A DNA stretch of 64,000 bases from G963664935 sp963664935 (GTDB lineage Bacteria; Pseudomonadota; Gammaproteobacteria; Methylococcales; G963664935): NCBI GenBank assembly GCA_963664935.2, contig CAXXSE010000007.1, forward strand, positions 1,364,001 to 1,428,000, in the 5' to 3' direction. The notes beneath the pieces are model-generated. The model had not been told where the DNA came from, did not search any database, and saw nothing but the letters and a program-made list of their open reading frames with translations. This document shows positions 9,449-18,643 of the stretch, in pieces. A program made the translations under genes and the position numbers. Each line of letters starts with the position of its first letter. Position 1 is the first letter of the stretch.

Positions 9449-9868
9449 TTACCAGGGACGAATCAGATTTTTTTGACCCTTTTCTCCAAAAAAGACAACC
9501 AGCATTTTTACCGGGGTCTCGCCTAGGTTTTTGGCATTATGCCAAGTATCAACCGCTTCTAGGAATGCTTCGCCAGCCTTAAATTGTTGGCGTTTCCCGT
9601 CGTCGAATTCGATGGTCACCTGGCCCTCAATGATATAAATGTGCGGTGATACCGGGTGTTTATGCCGACCGCTCTCCCCACCCACATTGATGGTCACCAA
9701 TACCGAAGAGACTTCCGGGTTCCTGGTATTCGGATAGCGTATGGCTTGGCCAGTAATGGTTTCCGACTTTTTTAAAACCGGCGCCGCATCGAACCCATCC
9801 TGGGCATGGAGGGACTGATTGTGGGCTGAAATAAGAACTATCGCAGCCAATAGATATTTGAGTTTCAT
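9449..9868 (-). CDS. secreted cupin-domain protein
   Basis: This 139-residue protein has a signal peptide (cleavage near HAQDGFDAAP) and one cupin_2 domain. The metal-binding motif 1 reads GRHKHPVSPHIYIIEGQ and motif 2 reads AFLEAVDTWHNAKN, providing the usual His/Glu ligands. Periplasmic single-domain cupins of this kind are common, but their substrates are mostly unknown. It lies upstream of the lipoprotein gene on the same strand with 32 bases between them, so the two may be cotranscribed. Confidence 0.8.
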   Translation of the reverse strand: MKLKYLLAAIVLISAHNQSLHAQDGFDAAPVLKKSETITGQAIRYPNTRNPEVSSVLVTINVGGESGRHKHPVSPHIYIIEGQVTIEFDDGKRQQFKAGEAFLEAVDTWHNAKNLGETPVKMLVVFFGEKGQKNLIRPW

Positions 9869-10419
9869 AGTACTACTCCGGAAAGATATTTTTAAACTAC
9901 CTTAAAGTGAAACACGTACACCTTTTTGGTTTTGTAATTTTTTTGAATTCGTAACTGTTCAGAATGCCCCTGATATTTGTCAGTTCAAGGCGAAAAACGT
10001 GAGTTTACACGTGTAAATGGCGGATTTCAGGGGTGAGCTGAATAATTACTCGGATTCTAATCCTTTTTTTAACGTTATTAAATGATGGAATAGTTCCAAC
10101 TCTATAAACTTATAGTTGCTAATCGTGGGTATATTTAGTTACGATTTTTGGTTCTTGGAACAACTTTGGTAGATATCGATCCCCTGTGTCATCGCCAACT
10201 GCTACGATGGGTTACGGCGCACTCAAAGTTAGGCGGATACCATAGAGACTTAACCGTGCGCGCCTAACCCATCCTACGACCCTAATCGTGGGCTTTATGT
10301 ACGACTTTTGATTCATACGTCGACATTGCATTCATTCGTACAAATTGACCCTATTCAGGGGTTATGATAAAAATGAATAGCTACTCGCTATTTCCCTAAA
10401 TCATCAAGTCTACACTTCC
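9869..10419. other. 550-base spacer with small repeats
   Basis: No credible gene is visible. The spacer separates the divergent cupin gene and the plus-strand operon and should hold both promoters, although I see no well-spaced sigma-70 pair. It contains the inverted repeat at 10202-10279 and a 'TTCAAGGCG' segment near 9986, similar to the start of the repeat core at 44952. Confidence 0.5.
10202..10279. repeat. REP-like imperfect inverted repeat
   Basis: The arms are CTACGATGGGTTACGGCGCA (10202-10221) and, 35 bases later, TGCGCGCCTAACCCATCCTACGA (described in two parts: TGCGCGCCTAA plus CCCATCCTACGA, 10257-10279). They pair with a few mismatches. Short 'GTAGGATGGGTTAGGCGC' palindromes are widespread in gammaproteobacterial spacers. 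Only this copy is clear here. Confidence 0.5.
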
Positions 10420-11048
10420 ATGAAACTTTGCTCTTGTGCATTCTGGATTACTTTTTGGTTGTTGTGTTCGATTGCCGTCCAGGCGGAGCACAATAAAACC
10501 GATAGCGCGAGTTCATTCGATTCTCAATTCGATCCGAAGACTATTGACGATAAATTCGATAATACCCAGCCTTTTCCCTCCTCGCAAACTGAACAGGAAA
10601 AGCTATTTGAATTAGAACAAAAGTTAAACAGCCGACTCCAGGATTTTGATGAAATGCTGTTGATCGAAAATGATCTTTTGTCGGAAGAGAAAAAAATGTC
10701 GCGATCAGCGTCAGGCTTGGGTGGAGAATCGGGTTCGGGCGAAAACGATGGAGAGAACGTATCCGGCGATTCGGGCAGGGGGGAATCAGGCCGTCCGGAT
10801 ACTGTTGGTGTGCAGTGAGGTGGATTTTCAAGAAAGAATCGAATAAATGGTGACATTCCTGGAAATGGACGGTCCAACCAGGGTGCCGGTCGGTGACGGG
10901 ACAGGGGAAACCGTCCGAAAATTCCGGTGGTCACGACGATGATATTGTCGCCCGTCAGTTGCGTGAAGTGGCGGAAAAAGAAACCGATCCGGCGTTACGG
11001 GAAAAGCTCTGGGGCGAATATAAGCTCTATAAGCAAGGTAACAATTAG
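10420..11048 (+). pseudogene. secreted acidic/glycine-rich operon protein, stop plus frameshift
   Basis: This is the first gene of the VWA/TolQ operon. It begins with a signal peptide (MKLCSCAFWITFWLLCSIAVQAEH), followed by a charged helical part (EQEKLFELEQKLNSRL) and a Gly/Ser-rich linker. The first frame stops with TGA at 10816-10818, but the same frame continues with GGFSRKNRINGDIPGNGRS. Between about 10885 and 10896 it must shift frame to reach the well-formed end HDDDIVARQLREVAEKETDP and EKLWGEYKLYKQGNN, ending TAG 11046-11048. Two lesions make a working full-length product unlikely. I do not recognise a named family. Confidence 0.7.
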
Positions 11049-11063
11049 CCGATCTTATTCACG

Positions 11064-12518
11064 ATGAAATCGAAACTTTCCATGCCTGTTTGTATCATTT
11101 TGTTTGGCTTGATTTCCGGGTGCGCATTCAATACGACGACAGTCGATTCCACAAATTTGGCCAATGCTCGATCCGAAATTCGTGAGCGGGATCTCATGGA
11201 TGTTGGAATCGAAATATTTGAAATCAATGAAATTGACGCTGACGCTGAAGAGCAAGATATCTTACCCGGCGTACGAAAATCATAGTCCCGTTTTATTCCC
11301 AACCATTTGAAAAGTACGCTACAGCGGTCAGGGCAATGGGGCGCGGTTAGGGTCATACCCGACGATACCACGGCCATGGATGTCTTCGTGAAAGGCCGAA
11401 TTTTAGAATCGAATGGCGATGTATTGGTTCTTGGGATTACGGCATCGGACGCAAGTGGAGCGGTCTGGTTTGAAAGAACGTACGCAGCGGGAGCTAAGCC
11501 CGGATTTTATTCCGAAAATCGAAAGCATGAAAAGGACATATTTCAGGATCTTTACAATAAAGTCGCCAATGACCTGGTTGAAGCCCGTGCAACCCTGACT
11601 TCAAAGCAAATACAGGAAATTCGGCAAATATCCCGGATAAAGTTCGCGTCAAGCTTGGCGCCGGATGCTTTCGGGGATTACTTAAGGAAAACCGATGATG
11701 GAATTTACCGGGTCGATCATCTTCCAGCGTATTCCGACCCTATGATGATGCGGGTTCTCAGTATTCGGGAACGCGAAAATATGTTGGTCGATACCGTCAA
11801 CGAGCATTACGATCTGTTTTACGATGAGATGTGGGACTCTTACGAAAGCTGGCGCAAAGCCCATCGGGAAGAAGTCCTGGCTTTACGCGAGGTGGAAGGT
11901 AGCGTACGAAACCGCTATATGCTTGGAGGCGCGGCGATCCTTGGGGCCATTGCATTGGAAGTCCTGGCGGGGGGCAATACATCCACTTTGCGCAACGTTA
12001 TGGTTCTCGGCAGTCTATTCCAATCTATAAATGGCCCTGAAATTGGGAACAGATCATGAATAACCTTTTAACTGGAGCGGAAGAGGTGTCAAGGAGGAGT
12101 TTGTAGCGTAGCGGAGGAATCTCCTTGACACTTCTGAAGCGTAAGTTAACCTCAATTTATGATCTGTTCTCGGTTTCAGGGCCATTTCACGTTAGAAATT
12201 ACCCCCCTCTTCAGGGCCATTTCATATTGGACAAGACTCGGCGGTGCTGCCGCGATTAAAAGCGGATATGATCGAAGCGCGGATACCCAGATCCATGAGG
12301 ATGCCATCCGGGAATTGGATGATTCGTTTGAAGCCGAAGTCGCGCCAATGGTGGTCGAGGTCGAAGGCCACACTGTTAAGTTAACCGGTTCGGCCGAACA
12401 ACAATACCGAAGCTGGCGGCGCTTGCTCAGGGAAATCTACGCATCTGAAACAGGTTTTGCGTTAATGCCCGTGGATAATATGGAAGACGGTCCAAGCGAT
12501 GCACATCTACACCAGTAA
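11064..12518 (+). pseudogene. operon lipoprotein broken by an amber codon and a MITE
   Basis: ATG 11064 starts a lipoprotein signal (lipobox ISGC). The frame runs to TAG at 11283-11285 (GVRKS-stop-SRFIPNHLKSTLQ), continues in the same frame through GQWGAVRVIPDDTTAMDVFV and a C-terminal membrane-type helix (MLGGAAILGAIALEVLAGG), and is interrupted at 12012 by the MITE. After the element it resumes in frame with GAAAIKSGYDRSADTQIHED and ends at 12518. Without the element and amber codon this would be one lipoprotein of about 407 residues. The family is unknown to me. It sits between the acidic secreted protein and the TPR/PEGA gene in the same operon. Confidence 0.75.
12012..12237 (+). mobile_element. 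MITE copy 1 (226 bp) with 5-bp target duplication
   Basis: The element starts AGTCTATTCCAATCTATAAA and ends ...CATATTGGACAAGAC; the ends form an imperfect inverted repeat of about 28 bases including AAATGGCCCTGA. TCGGC flanks it at 12007-12011 and 12238-12242. A second copy in opposite orientation is at 52007-52199. The core contains a hairpin-prone palindrome (GTGTCAAGGAG ... CTCCTTGACAC). This copy carries about 33 extra bases near its right end, where CAGGGCCATTTC occurs twice. It has no coding capacity. Confidence 0.85.
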
Positions 12519-12536
12519 CGCCAACCTTAAGTTCTT

Positions 12537-14093
12537 ATGACTTCGTTGCAGGATCCGGAGCGAAAAAAGATTCTGGTTGTTGCCCCCGATACCGTGCCGA
12601 TTGGAAGCGACTTACGGGTGAAATTCTCCGACCCTCAGAGGGATAGCACGACGCGCATCATTCTTATATGTTCCTTTCTTCTATTAATTGCCGTGGCGCT
12701 GGGAATTTTTGTGTTTTTGCCCGCTGCCCTTGAAGCAAGGCTTTCTGAAGAAAGAGGGGGACAACCGATATTCCAAAAAAATACCGTAGTCGTTGCTCAG
12801 GCGCCAAAATCTGGAAAATTACCAACACCGGCATTGGCCGAAGACAGCTTTGGGAAAGTCGCCGAAGCGCGGGATCGAATAAAAGCGGAAAAAATACTCG
12901 GCGAACTACTCGATTCACAAAAAACATTGACCGAAAAGGCTGTACAGCAATGGGGCGGCGAAGAATATTCTAAGCTGGTGGGTATCGCCAAAAAGGGTGA
13001 TGAGGCTTTCCGCGACGAACAGTACACTAAAGCCGCGGCGCTTTACTCCCAGGGGGTCGATATCCTAATGAGATTGGAAACAATCCTGCCCGAACGCTTA
13101 GAATTGACAATAAAAAAGGGCTATAGCGCGCTAATTTCAGGGGATGGTGTAGGCGCTCATCGGCATTTCACCCTGGCTCTAGCCATGGATCCGAGCAATG
13201 ATTACGCGCGCCGGGGCTTGGGTCGTGCTACCCATATCGAACAAGTATTCGAACTGTTGGCGTCGGCAAAAGAACACGAAACCCAACAACGATTCGAACA
13301 ATCGCTGATGGATTACCAAAACGCAGCTTCGATTGATCCGGACTTGGAGCTGGCGAAAATTGGGATAAACCGGATTAAGCGCATTATTGTTGAGCAAAAC
13401 TTCCATGGAATAATGACCGGAGGATTCGAGGCCTTGAATTTTGGCAATTACTCGAAGGCAAAGAAGGCGTTTCAAAAAGCCCGCGCTATCAAGCCCGCAT
13501 CAAAAGAAATCAATGAAGCGTTGAATCAAGCCAATGAGGGTCTTAAGATCGAAAAAATAAACTTTCACAAACAAAAGGCCATGGCCGCGGAGCGACTTGA
13601 AAACTGGAAAACAGCCATGCATCATTACACGTCAGCACTCGCATTGGACCCCGATGTCCAGTTCGCCCAGCAAGGGAAAGTTCGGAGTGAGCATTTTGTA
13701 AAGGTTCACGGGCAATTGGATTACTATCTTAAACAACCGTCACGGCTGTACTCAAAAGACCCCTTGGCGCATGCCCGAAAGCTGCTTACATTCGCTAATT
13801 CCCTGGGGAATACTGGGCCTAAGTTGAGCCAAAAGATTGCTTCGCTGACGAAGCAAATCCAGTATGCCAGCACGCCGGTTTCCATCCAGCTAAAATCTGA
13901 CAATATGACCGAAATCGCAATCTACAAAGTTGGCAGATTCGGAACCTTTTCAACACGGGAGCTGATGCTTCGTCCGGGAACATATACGGTGGTTGGAGCA
14001 CGTCCTGGTTATCGAGACATCAGAAAAGAAATAATCGTCGATGGCCACCGGAATGTGACGGCATTTGTGGTGCGTTGCGAGGAACCGATTTGA
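12537..14093 (+). CDS. TPR-like protein with membrane anchor and C-terminal PEGA-type domain
   Basis: This 518-residue protein has a short cytoplasmic N-terminus, one membrane helix (about 42-63), an Ala/Pro linker, and a series of TPR-like helical repeats (about 140-400, e.g. AALYSQGVDILMRLE, HHYTSALALDPDVQFA). A PEGA-like beta domain closes it (STRELMLRPGTYTVVGARPGYRDI, about 475-518). Topology predicts a periplasmic TPR scaffold. It is one of the few undamaged genes of this operon. The stop overlaps the next start (TTGA), suggesting translational coupling with the FHA-like/PEGA/FGE-like gene. Confidence 0.8.
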   Translation: MTSLQDPERKKILVVAPDTVPIGSDLRVKFSDPQRDSTTRIILICSFLLLIAVALGIFVFLPAALEARLSEERGGQPIFQKNTVVVAQAPKSGKLPTPALAEDSFGKVAEARDRIKAEKILGELLDSQKTLTEKAVQQWGGEEYSKLVGIAKKGDEAFRDEQYTKAAALYSQGVDILMRLETILPERLELTIKKGYSALISGDGVGAHRHFTLALAMDPSNDYARRGLGRATHIEQVFELLASAKEHETQQRFEQSLMDYQNAASIDPDLELAKIGINRIKRIIVEQNFHGIMTGGFEALNFGNYSKAKKAFQKARAIKPASKEINEALNQANEGLKIEKINFHKQKAMAAERLENWKTAMHHYTSALALDPDVQFAQQGKVRSEHFVKVHGQLDYYLKQPSRLYSKDPLAHARKLLTFANSLGNTGPKLSQKIASLTKQIQYASTPVSIQLKSDNMTEIAIYKVGRFGTFSTRELMLRPGTYTVVGARPGYRDIRKEIIVDGHRNVTAFVVRCEEPI

Positions 14094-16471
14094 GTCGATC
14101 GATTCGTATTGACGATACCGAGGGCGCGCGCGATTTCCGGCCCGACGATTTTCCTTTATCACTTGGCGTTGGGGATAGTGCGGCTCTCCAGCTTCCCGGT
14201 GTGGAAGCGGAAGGGGTATGCGCCTTTCTCGGGTTGGCGGATGGGATACCTTTTATCCAACCCGGGGAGGACACTAAAGTCCTTCGGAACCTGGAACAAA
14301 TCTTCGACTCGTGCTGGTTGTACAATGGGGATACCGTGCAAATCGAAAATGCCCGGATATTATGCCAGATTTCCGGCGATTCCCTGGTTTTTCGGATTGA
14401 AACCGTTCAGGATGAACAAGCTATTCCACCCCGCGTTCAACCGCCCTAGATACCACCGCTAAAAGCTGTATCTTTGCCAGCAGACGCAGGTTCGCGTCTC
14501 CACCGTAAACCAGTAATCGTCGTTCTTTCATTGGCCTTTATAGGCCTTTTGCTTACGGGTGGCTTTGTATTCTCAGCAAAATCGGTCTTGATCGAAATAC
14601 TTCCGGAGCCCGATAAATTAGAGATTGAAGGTGGGTTGTTTAAATTGAATTTGGCCGACCGCTATTTACTCCTTCCAGGGGATTACCTTGTTGTCGTCGA
14701 GAAAGCGGGCTACCGTTCATTGAAAGAAATAATCGAGGTGGGCGAACAACAGACCCAGGAAAAGAACTTCTCGTTGCAAATACTTCCGGGTTATCTCAGC
14801 CTTTCCATACTACCCAATGTGAATGCGGACCTTGTCATAGACGGCGAAAAAATAGACGAGATTCCATCCGATGCTATCGAACTCAGCACCGGAAAGCATA
14901 CAATCGCCGTCGATTCCGAAAGCTATCTCCCTTATCGAAGCGATTTTGTAGTTGAAGGTAGGGGGCAAACCGAACAACTTGTTGTCAACCTGATCCCCAA
15001 ATGGGCACCCATCTCGATCAGTTCAAATCCTTCTGGAGCCGTAATTTGGATCGATGAAGATGAAAAAGGAGTAACCCCGTTAACGGTCGATATTTTTGAT
15101 GGAGCCCATACGCTGAAAGCACAACTGGAAGGGTATGCACCCGAGCAAATAAATTGGATTGTCAAAGCCAATCAGGCCCAAACCCTCCCGGAAATTATAC
15201 TTAAAAAGGCCGATGGAAAATTTTCGCTAAACAGTAGTCCACCAGGTGCGACCGTTACCATCGATGGCATTTATCGCGGTCAAACCCCCTTGAATTTATC
15301 ACTTGTTTCGGGGGTGGAGCATCGGGTGGTATTGACCAAAACTGGACACGAATCCACAATGCGCACCGTCAACATTGCACCCGCGAAGCAGGCAAAGCTC
15401 AACCTTAAGTTGGCGCCTAAACTGGGTCATGTGATGTTGAACGTTACACCCGGCGGGGGCCGAATTTATATCGATGGCAAGCAAATAAAGAGTCCCCGAG
15501 GGAAATTTCAGTTGAGTGCAATTCCCCATACGTTGGAAATCAAAAAGAAGGGCTATGAAAACTATAAAACAAGCATTACGCCGAGTATGGTTTTCACGAA
15601 GGAAATCAATATCCGCTTGTCACCGGCAAAATCCCAAACTATTCCGAAATCCTTAAACACCTCCGCGGGACAGAAGATACTCTACGTCAAACCAGGGCGC
15701 TTCAGCATGGGTGCGTCCCGTCGTGAACAGGGAAGAAGAACGAATGAAACGCTTCGTACAGTTGAATTGACCCGTCCGTTCTATCTTGCGGTCATGGAGG
15801 TTACAAATGCCCAGTTCCGCGAATTTAAGCCCTCTCACATTGCAGGTTCGGTTCAAAGGTACTCGCTTGACCAAAACAATCTCCCGGTAGTGGACGTGAC
15901 TTGGGAGGAAGCGGCAAGTTACTGCAACTGGTTAAGCGAAAGAGAATCCTTAGCCCTGGTCTATATCAAAAACGGACCTAAACTCGTGGCTCGCCAGCCT
16001 ATCCCCTCGGGTTATCGCTTAGCTACGGAAGCGGAATGGGCTTGGGCCGCGCGTTTTACCGGTGGAAATACCCCATTGAAATACCCCTGGGGTTCCGGGT
16101 TCCCACCTACCCGCGTGGAGGGGAATTATGCCGATGTTTCGTCGAGCACTTTAGTCGCCGGTGCACTACCGGGTTATTCGGATGGTTTTCCCGCAACGGC
16201 ACCGGTAGGAAGCTTTAAGCCTAATGACCTTGGGTTTTATGACTTGGGGGGAAATGTCGCGGAATGGGTTCATGATATTTATACCGTTTATCCAAGCTCG
16301 GGCACTCAACTTTTAAAGGACCCCACGGGCCAGAGGCAAGGAATCCACCACACCATCAGAGGCTCAAGTTGGAAACACGGCAGTATCGGTCAATTGCGTT
16401 TATCGTACCGAGATTACAGCCAAAAAAAGCGTCCCGACTTAGGGTTTAGGATTGCCAGGTACGCTCAATGA
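14090..16471 (+). pseudogene. FHA-like/PEGA-repeat/FGE-like membrane protein with in-frame TAG
   Basis: From TTG 14090 one frame encodes a 119-residue FHA-like segment (DDFPLSLGVGDSAALQLPG, NGDTVQIENARI), then TAG at 14447-14449, then without loss of frame a membrane helix (VIVVLSLAFIGLLLTGGFVF), about five PEGA repeats (e.g. SSPPGATVTIDGIYRGQTPL) and a C-terminal formylglycine-generating-enzyme/SUMF1 fold (GRFSMGASRREQG, YRLATEAEWAWAAR, GNVAEWVHD, LGFRIAR). The stretch where true FGE enzymes carry active-site cysteines reads IRGSSWKHGSIGQLRLSYRD, without Cys, so catalysis is unlikely. If translation restarts at TTG 14474, a 665-residue protein without the FHA-like part results. Whether the amber codon is a recent lesion or the two parts are separate genes needs homologues. 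Confidence 0.75.
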
Positions 16472-16704
16472 AAAACTTTTCCATACTTATAATATTGTTG
16501 ATCATTCCGATGCACTCATTATCCGAGGATATGCCTTCTAGCTCTCGGGAAAATAGTACTAACAAAGATAAATTGGCAACCACTGCAAATCAACCATCGA
16601 CACCCAACAAAGCTAAAAAATCCAATCCGGCAAGCTCAAAGCGTTTCGTTCCGAGCGAGAAAATTTCCGCCGACGTTGCCGTTTCCTTTCCTGCTGATAT
16701 TTGA
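16468..16704 (+). CDS. small secreted protein of unknown function
   Basis: The 78-residue product has an N-terminal signal peptide (MKNFSILIILLIIPMHSLSED) and then a Ser/Asn/Lys/Pro-rich, low-complexity mature part. Its ATG overlaps the preceding stop as ATGA, and the TolQ-like gene starts 6 bases after it. Position rather than sequence supports it as a real gene. It may be a linker or anchor of the assembly, which is inference. Confidence 0.55.
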   Translation: MKNFSILIILLIIPMHSLSEDMPSSSRENSTNKDKLATTANQPSTPNKAKKSNPASSKRFVPSEKISADVAVSFPADI

Positions 16705-16710
16705 CTCATA

Positions 16711-17517
16711 ATGAAAAAAATCCTCGGTACGGAATTTGTCTATCAAGTATTTTCCCTGGTTATTGCCGTCATCATTGTCCATGCCGTGTACGTGGCCGTT
16801 ATCAGGCCCAAGGCTAATACAATTATTAGAGCTCAGATCGAGCAAGTGCAAAAGGATAAAAATTATGTGCCAATCCGCTCGGTTTTTGTAACGCTTAGGG
16901 ATTACGAACAGGAAATTTGCTTTATCCTTATGCTCTGGGCTTTTGCCATCATGGGATACAAAGGGACGGCGATTATTCGCGAACGTGGCTTACTCTTTGA
17001 AGAATTGATTCCGGTGTCCGAAGCAACACGGATATTTCCCGAAGATTCCCACGCGTATTCAAGCACCCTTCAGGCTTTGCCTAACGAAACGCGGGATTAT
17101 CTGCTGCCCCGCGCTTTACTCACCGGGCTGCATCGATTCGGTTCAACTCGGAATATACAAGATGTCTCAACCGCTGTAATCAACGTTTGCGACTCCGAAT
17201 CCGAGCGCTTGGAATCCGAATTGAGCATGATCCGTTATATTGCCTGGGCGATCCCCTCAATCGGCTTTATCGGTACCGTGCGCGGTATTGGAGAAGCCTT
17301 GGGTCAAGCCTACAAAGCCGTGGAAGGCGATATTACGGGGGTCACCCAGAGCCTCGGGGTTGCTTTTAATTCCACGCTGATTGCATTGCTTATCAGCATT
17401 GTCCTCATGTTCGTCGTTCACCAACTCCAGTTGGTACAGGAACGCCTGGTATTGGATACCGAAACCTATTGCGATCGATACCTGATTCGGCATTTACAGG
17501 TCCGGATCCACGATTGA
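16711..17517 (+). CDS. MotA/TolQ/ExbB-family proton channel protein
   Basis: This 268-residue inner-membrane protein has a TM helix near the N-terminus (12-31), another around 70-90, a cytoplasmic loop and two C-terminal helices. It carries the family signatures PSIGFIGTVRGIGEALGQA and, in the last helix, VAFNSTLIALLISIVLMF. These correspond to the G-x-x-G-T-V-x-G-I and Thr-bearing pore helices of TolQ and ExbB. Members form pentamers that use proton flow to move a partner with a single membrane-spanning Asp helix. The next two genes encode such helices. It appears undamaged. Confidence 0.88.
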   Translation: MKKILGTEFVYQVFSLVIAVIIVHAVYVAVIRPKANTIIRAQIEQVQKDKNYVPIRSVFVTLRDYEQEICFILMLWAFAIMGYKGTAIIRERGLLFEELIPVSEATRIFPEDSHAYSSTLQALPNETRDYLLPRALLTGLHRFGSTRNIQDVSTAVINVCDSESERLESELSMIRYIAWAIPSIGFIGTVRGIGEALGQAYKAVEGDITGVTQSLGVAFNSTLIALLISIVLMFVVHQLQLVQERLVLDTETYCDRYLIRHLQVRIHD

Positions 17518-17564
17518 TCGACGTGGCGCGACCGCATATATCCAATTCCTGACATTTAAGGCGC

Positions 17565-18643
17565 ATGGCAAGAAAGTCCGTCAATATTTTCGGTCTTGCT
17601 TTCCTTGACGTAATGTTTTGTGGTTTCGGCGCGGTGATTCTTCTAGTGATGATAATAAGCTCGAAAACCGTGGCGTACCGCGATCAGATCAATAAGGATT
17701 TACTCTCGGAAGTCGACATCCTCGAACAGGAAGTTTTGGATGGCCGAAAAAATCTTGTGCGGCTGAAAAATTCCTTGGATCAAAGCGATCGGGAATTAGT
17801 GAAAACATTAGCTCTTTCGAAAATTGTTGTTTCCACTATCCAAGATAAGGAAAAAAATATCTCTGAACTCGAGCAGAAGACACTCGCACGCACCGAGCGG
17901 ATTGCTCAACTGCAAAGCGAACTGAAATCCCTGGAAAAAAGATCTCAGCGATTGGATACAAAAGAAGTTGGCGGGAATAAGGTTAGATCGTTTATTGGCA
18001 GGGCGACCGCCAATATCTAACCGGCTTAAAAGTCGGAGGGAAACGGATTTTCATTTTAGTGGATACATCGGCGAGTATGCTCGATACTACAATCGTCAAT
18101 ATTATCCGGCAAAGAAATCTTCCCGAAATCCAACGAATTCGCACGGCGAAATGGCAACGGGTGGTTTCCACCGTGGATTGGCTGACCAGCCAAATCCCTC
18201 CATCCAGCCAGTTTCAAATTTATAATTTCAACGAATCAAGCGAACCATTACTTCCGGGAACCAAGTCCAAATGGCTTCCGGCAAGGGGTGGAAATTATTT
18301 GAATAAGGCCTTCGATAAATTAAAGCGGATTGCTCCGGAAAAAGGCACCAGTCTCTACAACGCATTCGCCAGCCTCAAATCCATGCGCCCACGCCCGGAT
18401 AACATTTTCCTGCTAACCGATGGGCTTCCTACCCAGGGGAAAACCAAATCCGGTAGAGGAAAAGTTTCCGGCGAACAACGCCTTAAATATTTCCGGGCAG
18501 CATTAAAACAGCTGCCTCCTGGTATTCCGGTCAATACCATCCTATTCCCCATGGAGGGAGATCCTCACGCATCCAGTTCCTTTTGGAAATTGGCGATCCG
18601 AACAAAAGGTTCACTGCTGAGTCCTTCCGAAGACTGGCCATGA
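17565..18643 (+). pseudogene. VWA protein 1 with ExbD-like membrane helix, frameshifted
   Basis: ATG 17565 starts a protein whose first helix reads IFGLAFLDVMFCGFGAVILL; D15 in FLDVM matches in position the essential membrane Asp of ExbD/TolR/MotB proteins (FIDVMLVLL type). A coiled coil (about 40-135) and a VWA domain with MIDAS motif DTSAS follow. The frame ends at 18020, but the VWA part (GDRQYLTGLKVGGKRIFILV) lies in another frame starting near 18003, so a one-base indel lies around 17990-18003. The second part runs to 18643. Repaired, the protein has about 359 residues. The end overlaps the next start by ATGA. Confidence 0.8.

Noticed and set aside
7778..10270. 17-base string TAACCGTGCGCGCCTAA shared by the porin gene and the spacer near 10252
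   Set aside because: In the porin it encodes the conserved RRARL stretch, so the match is probably accidental or a short REP core rather than a mobile repeat.
10524..10934. Long minus-strand frames opposite the acidic secreted protein gene
   Set aside because: They are mirror images of the Gly/Ser-rich coding sequence and have Ser/Pro-rich artefact composition.
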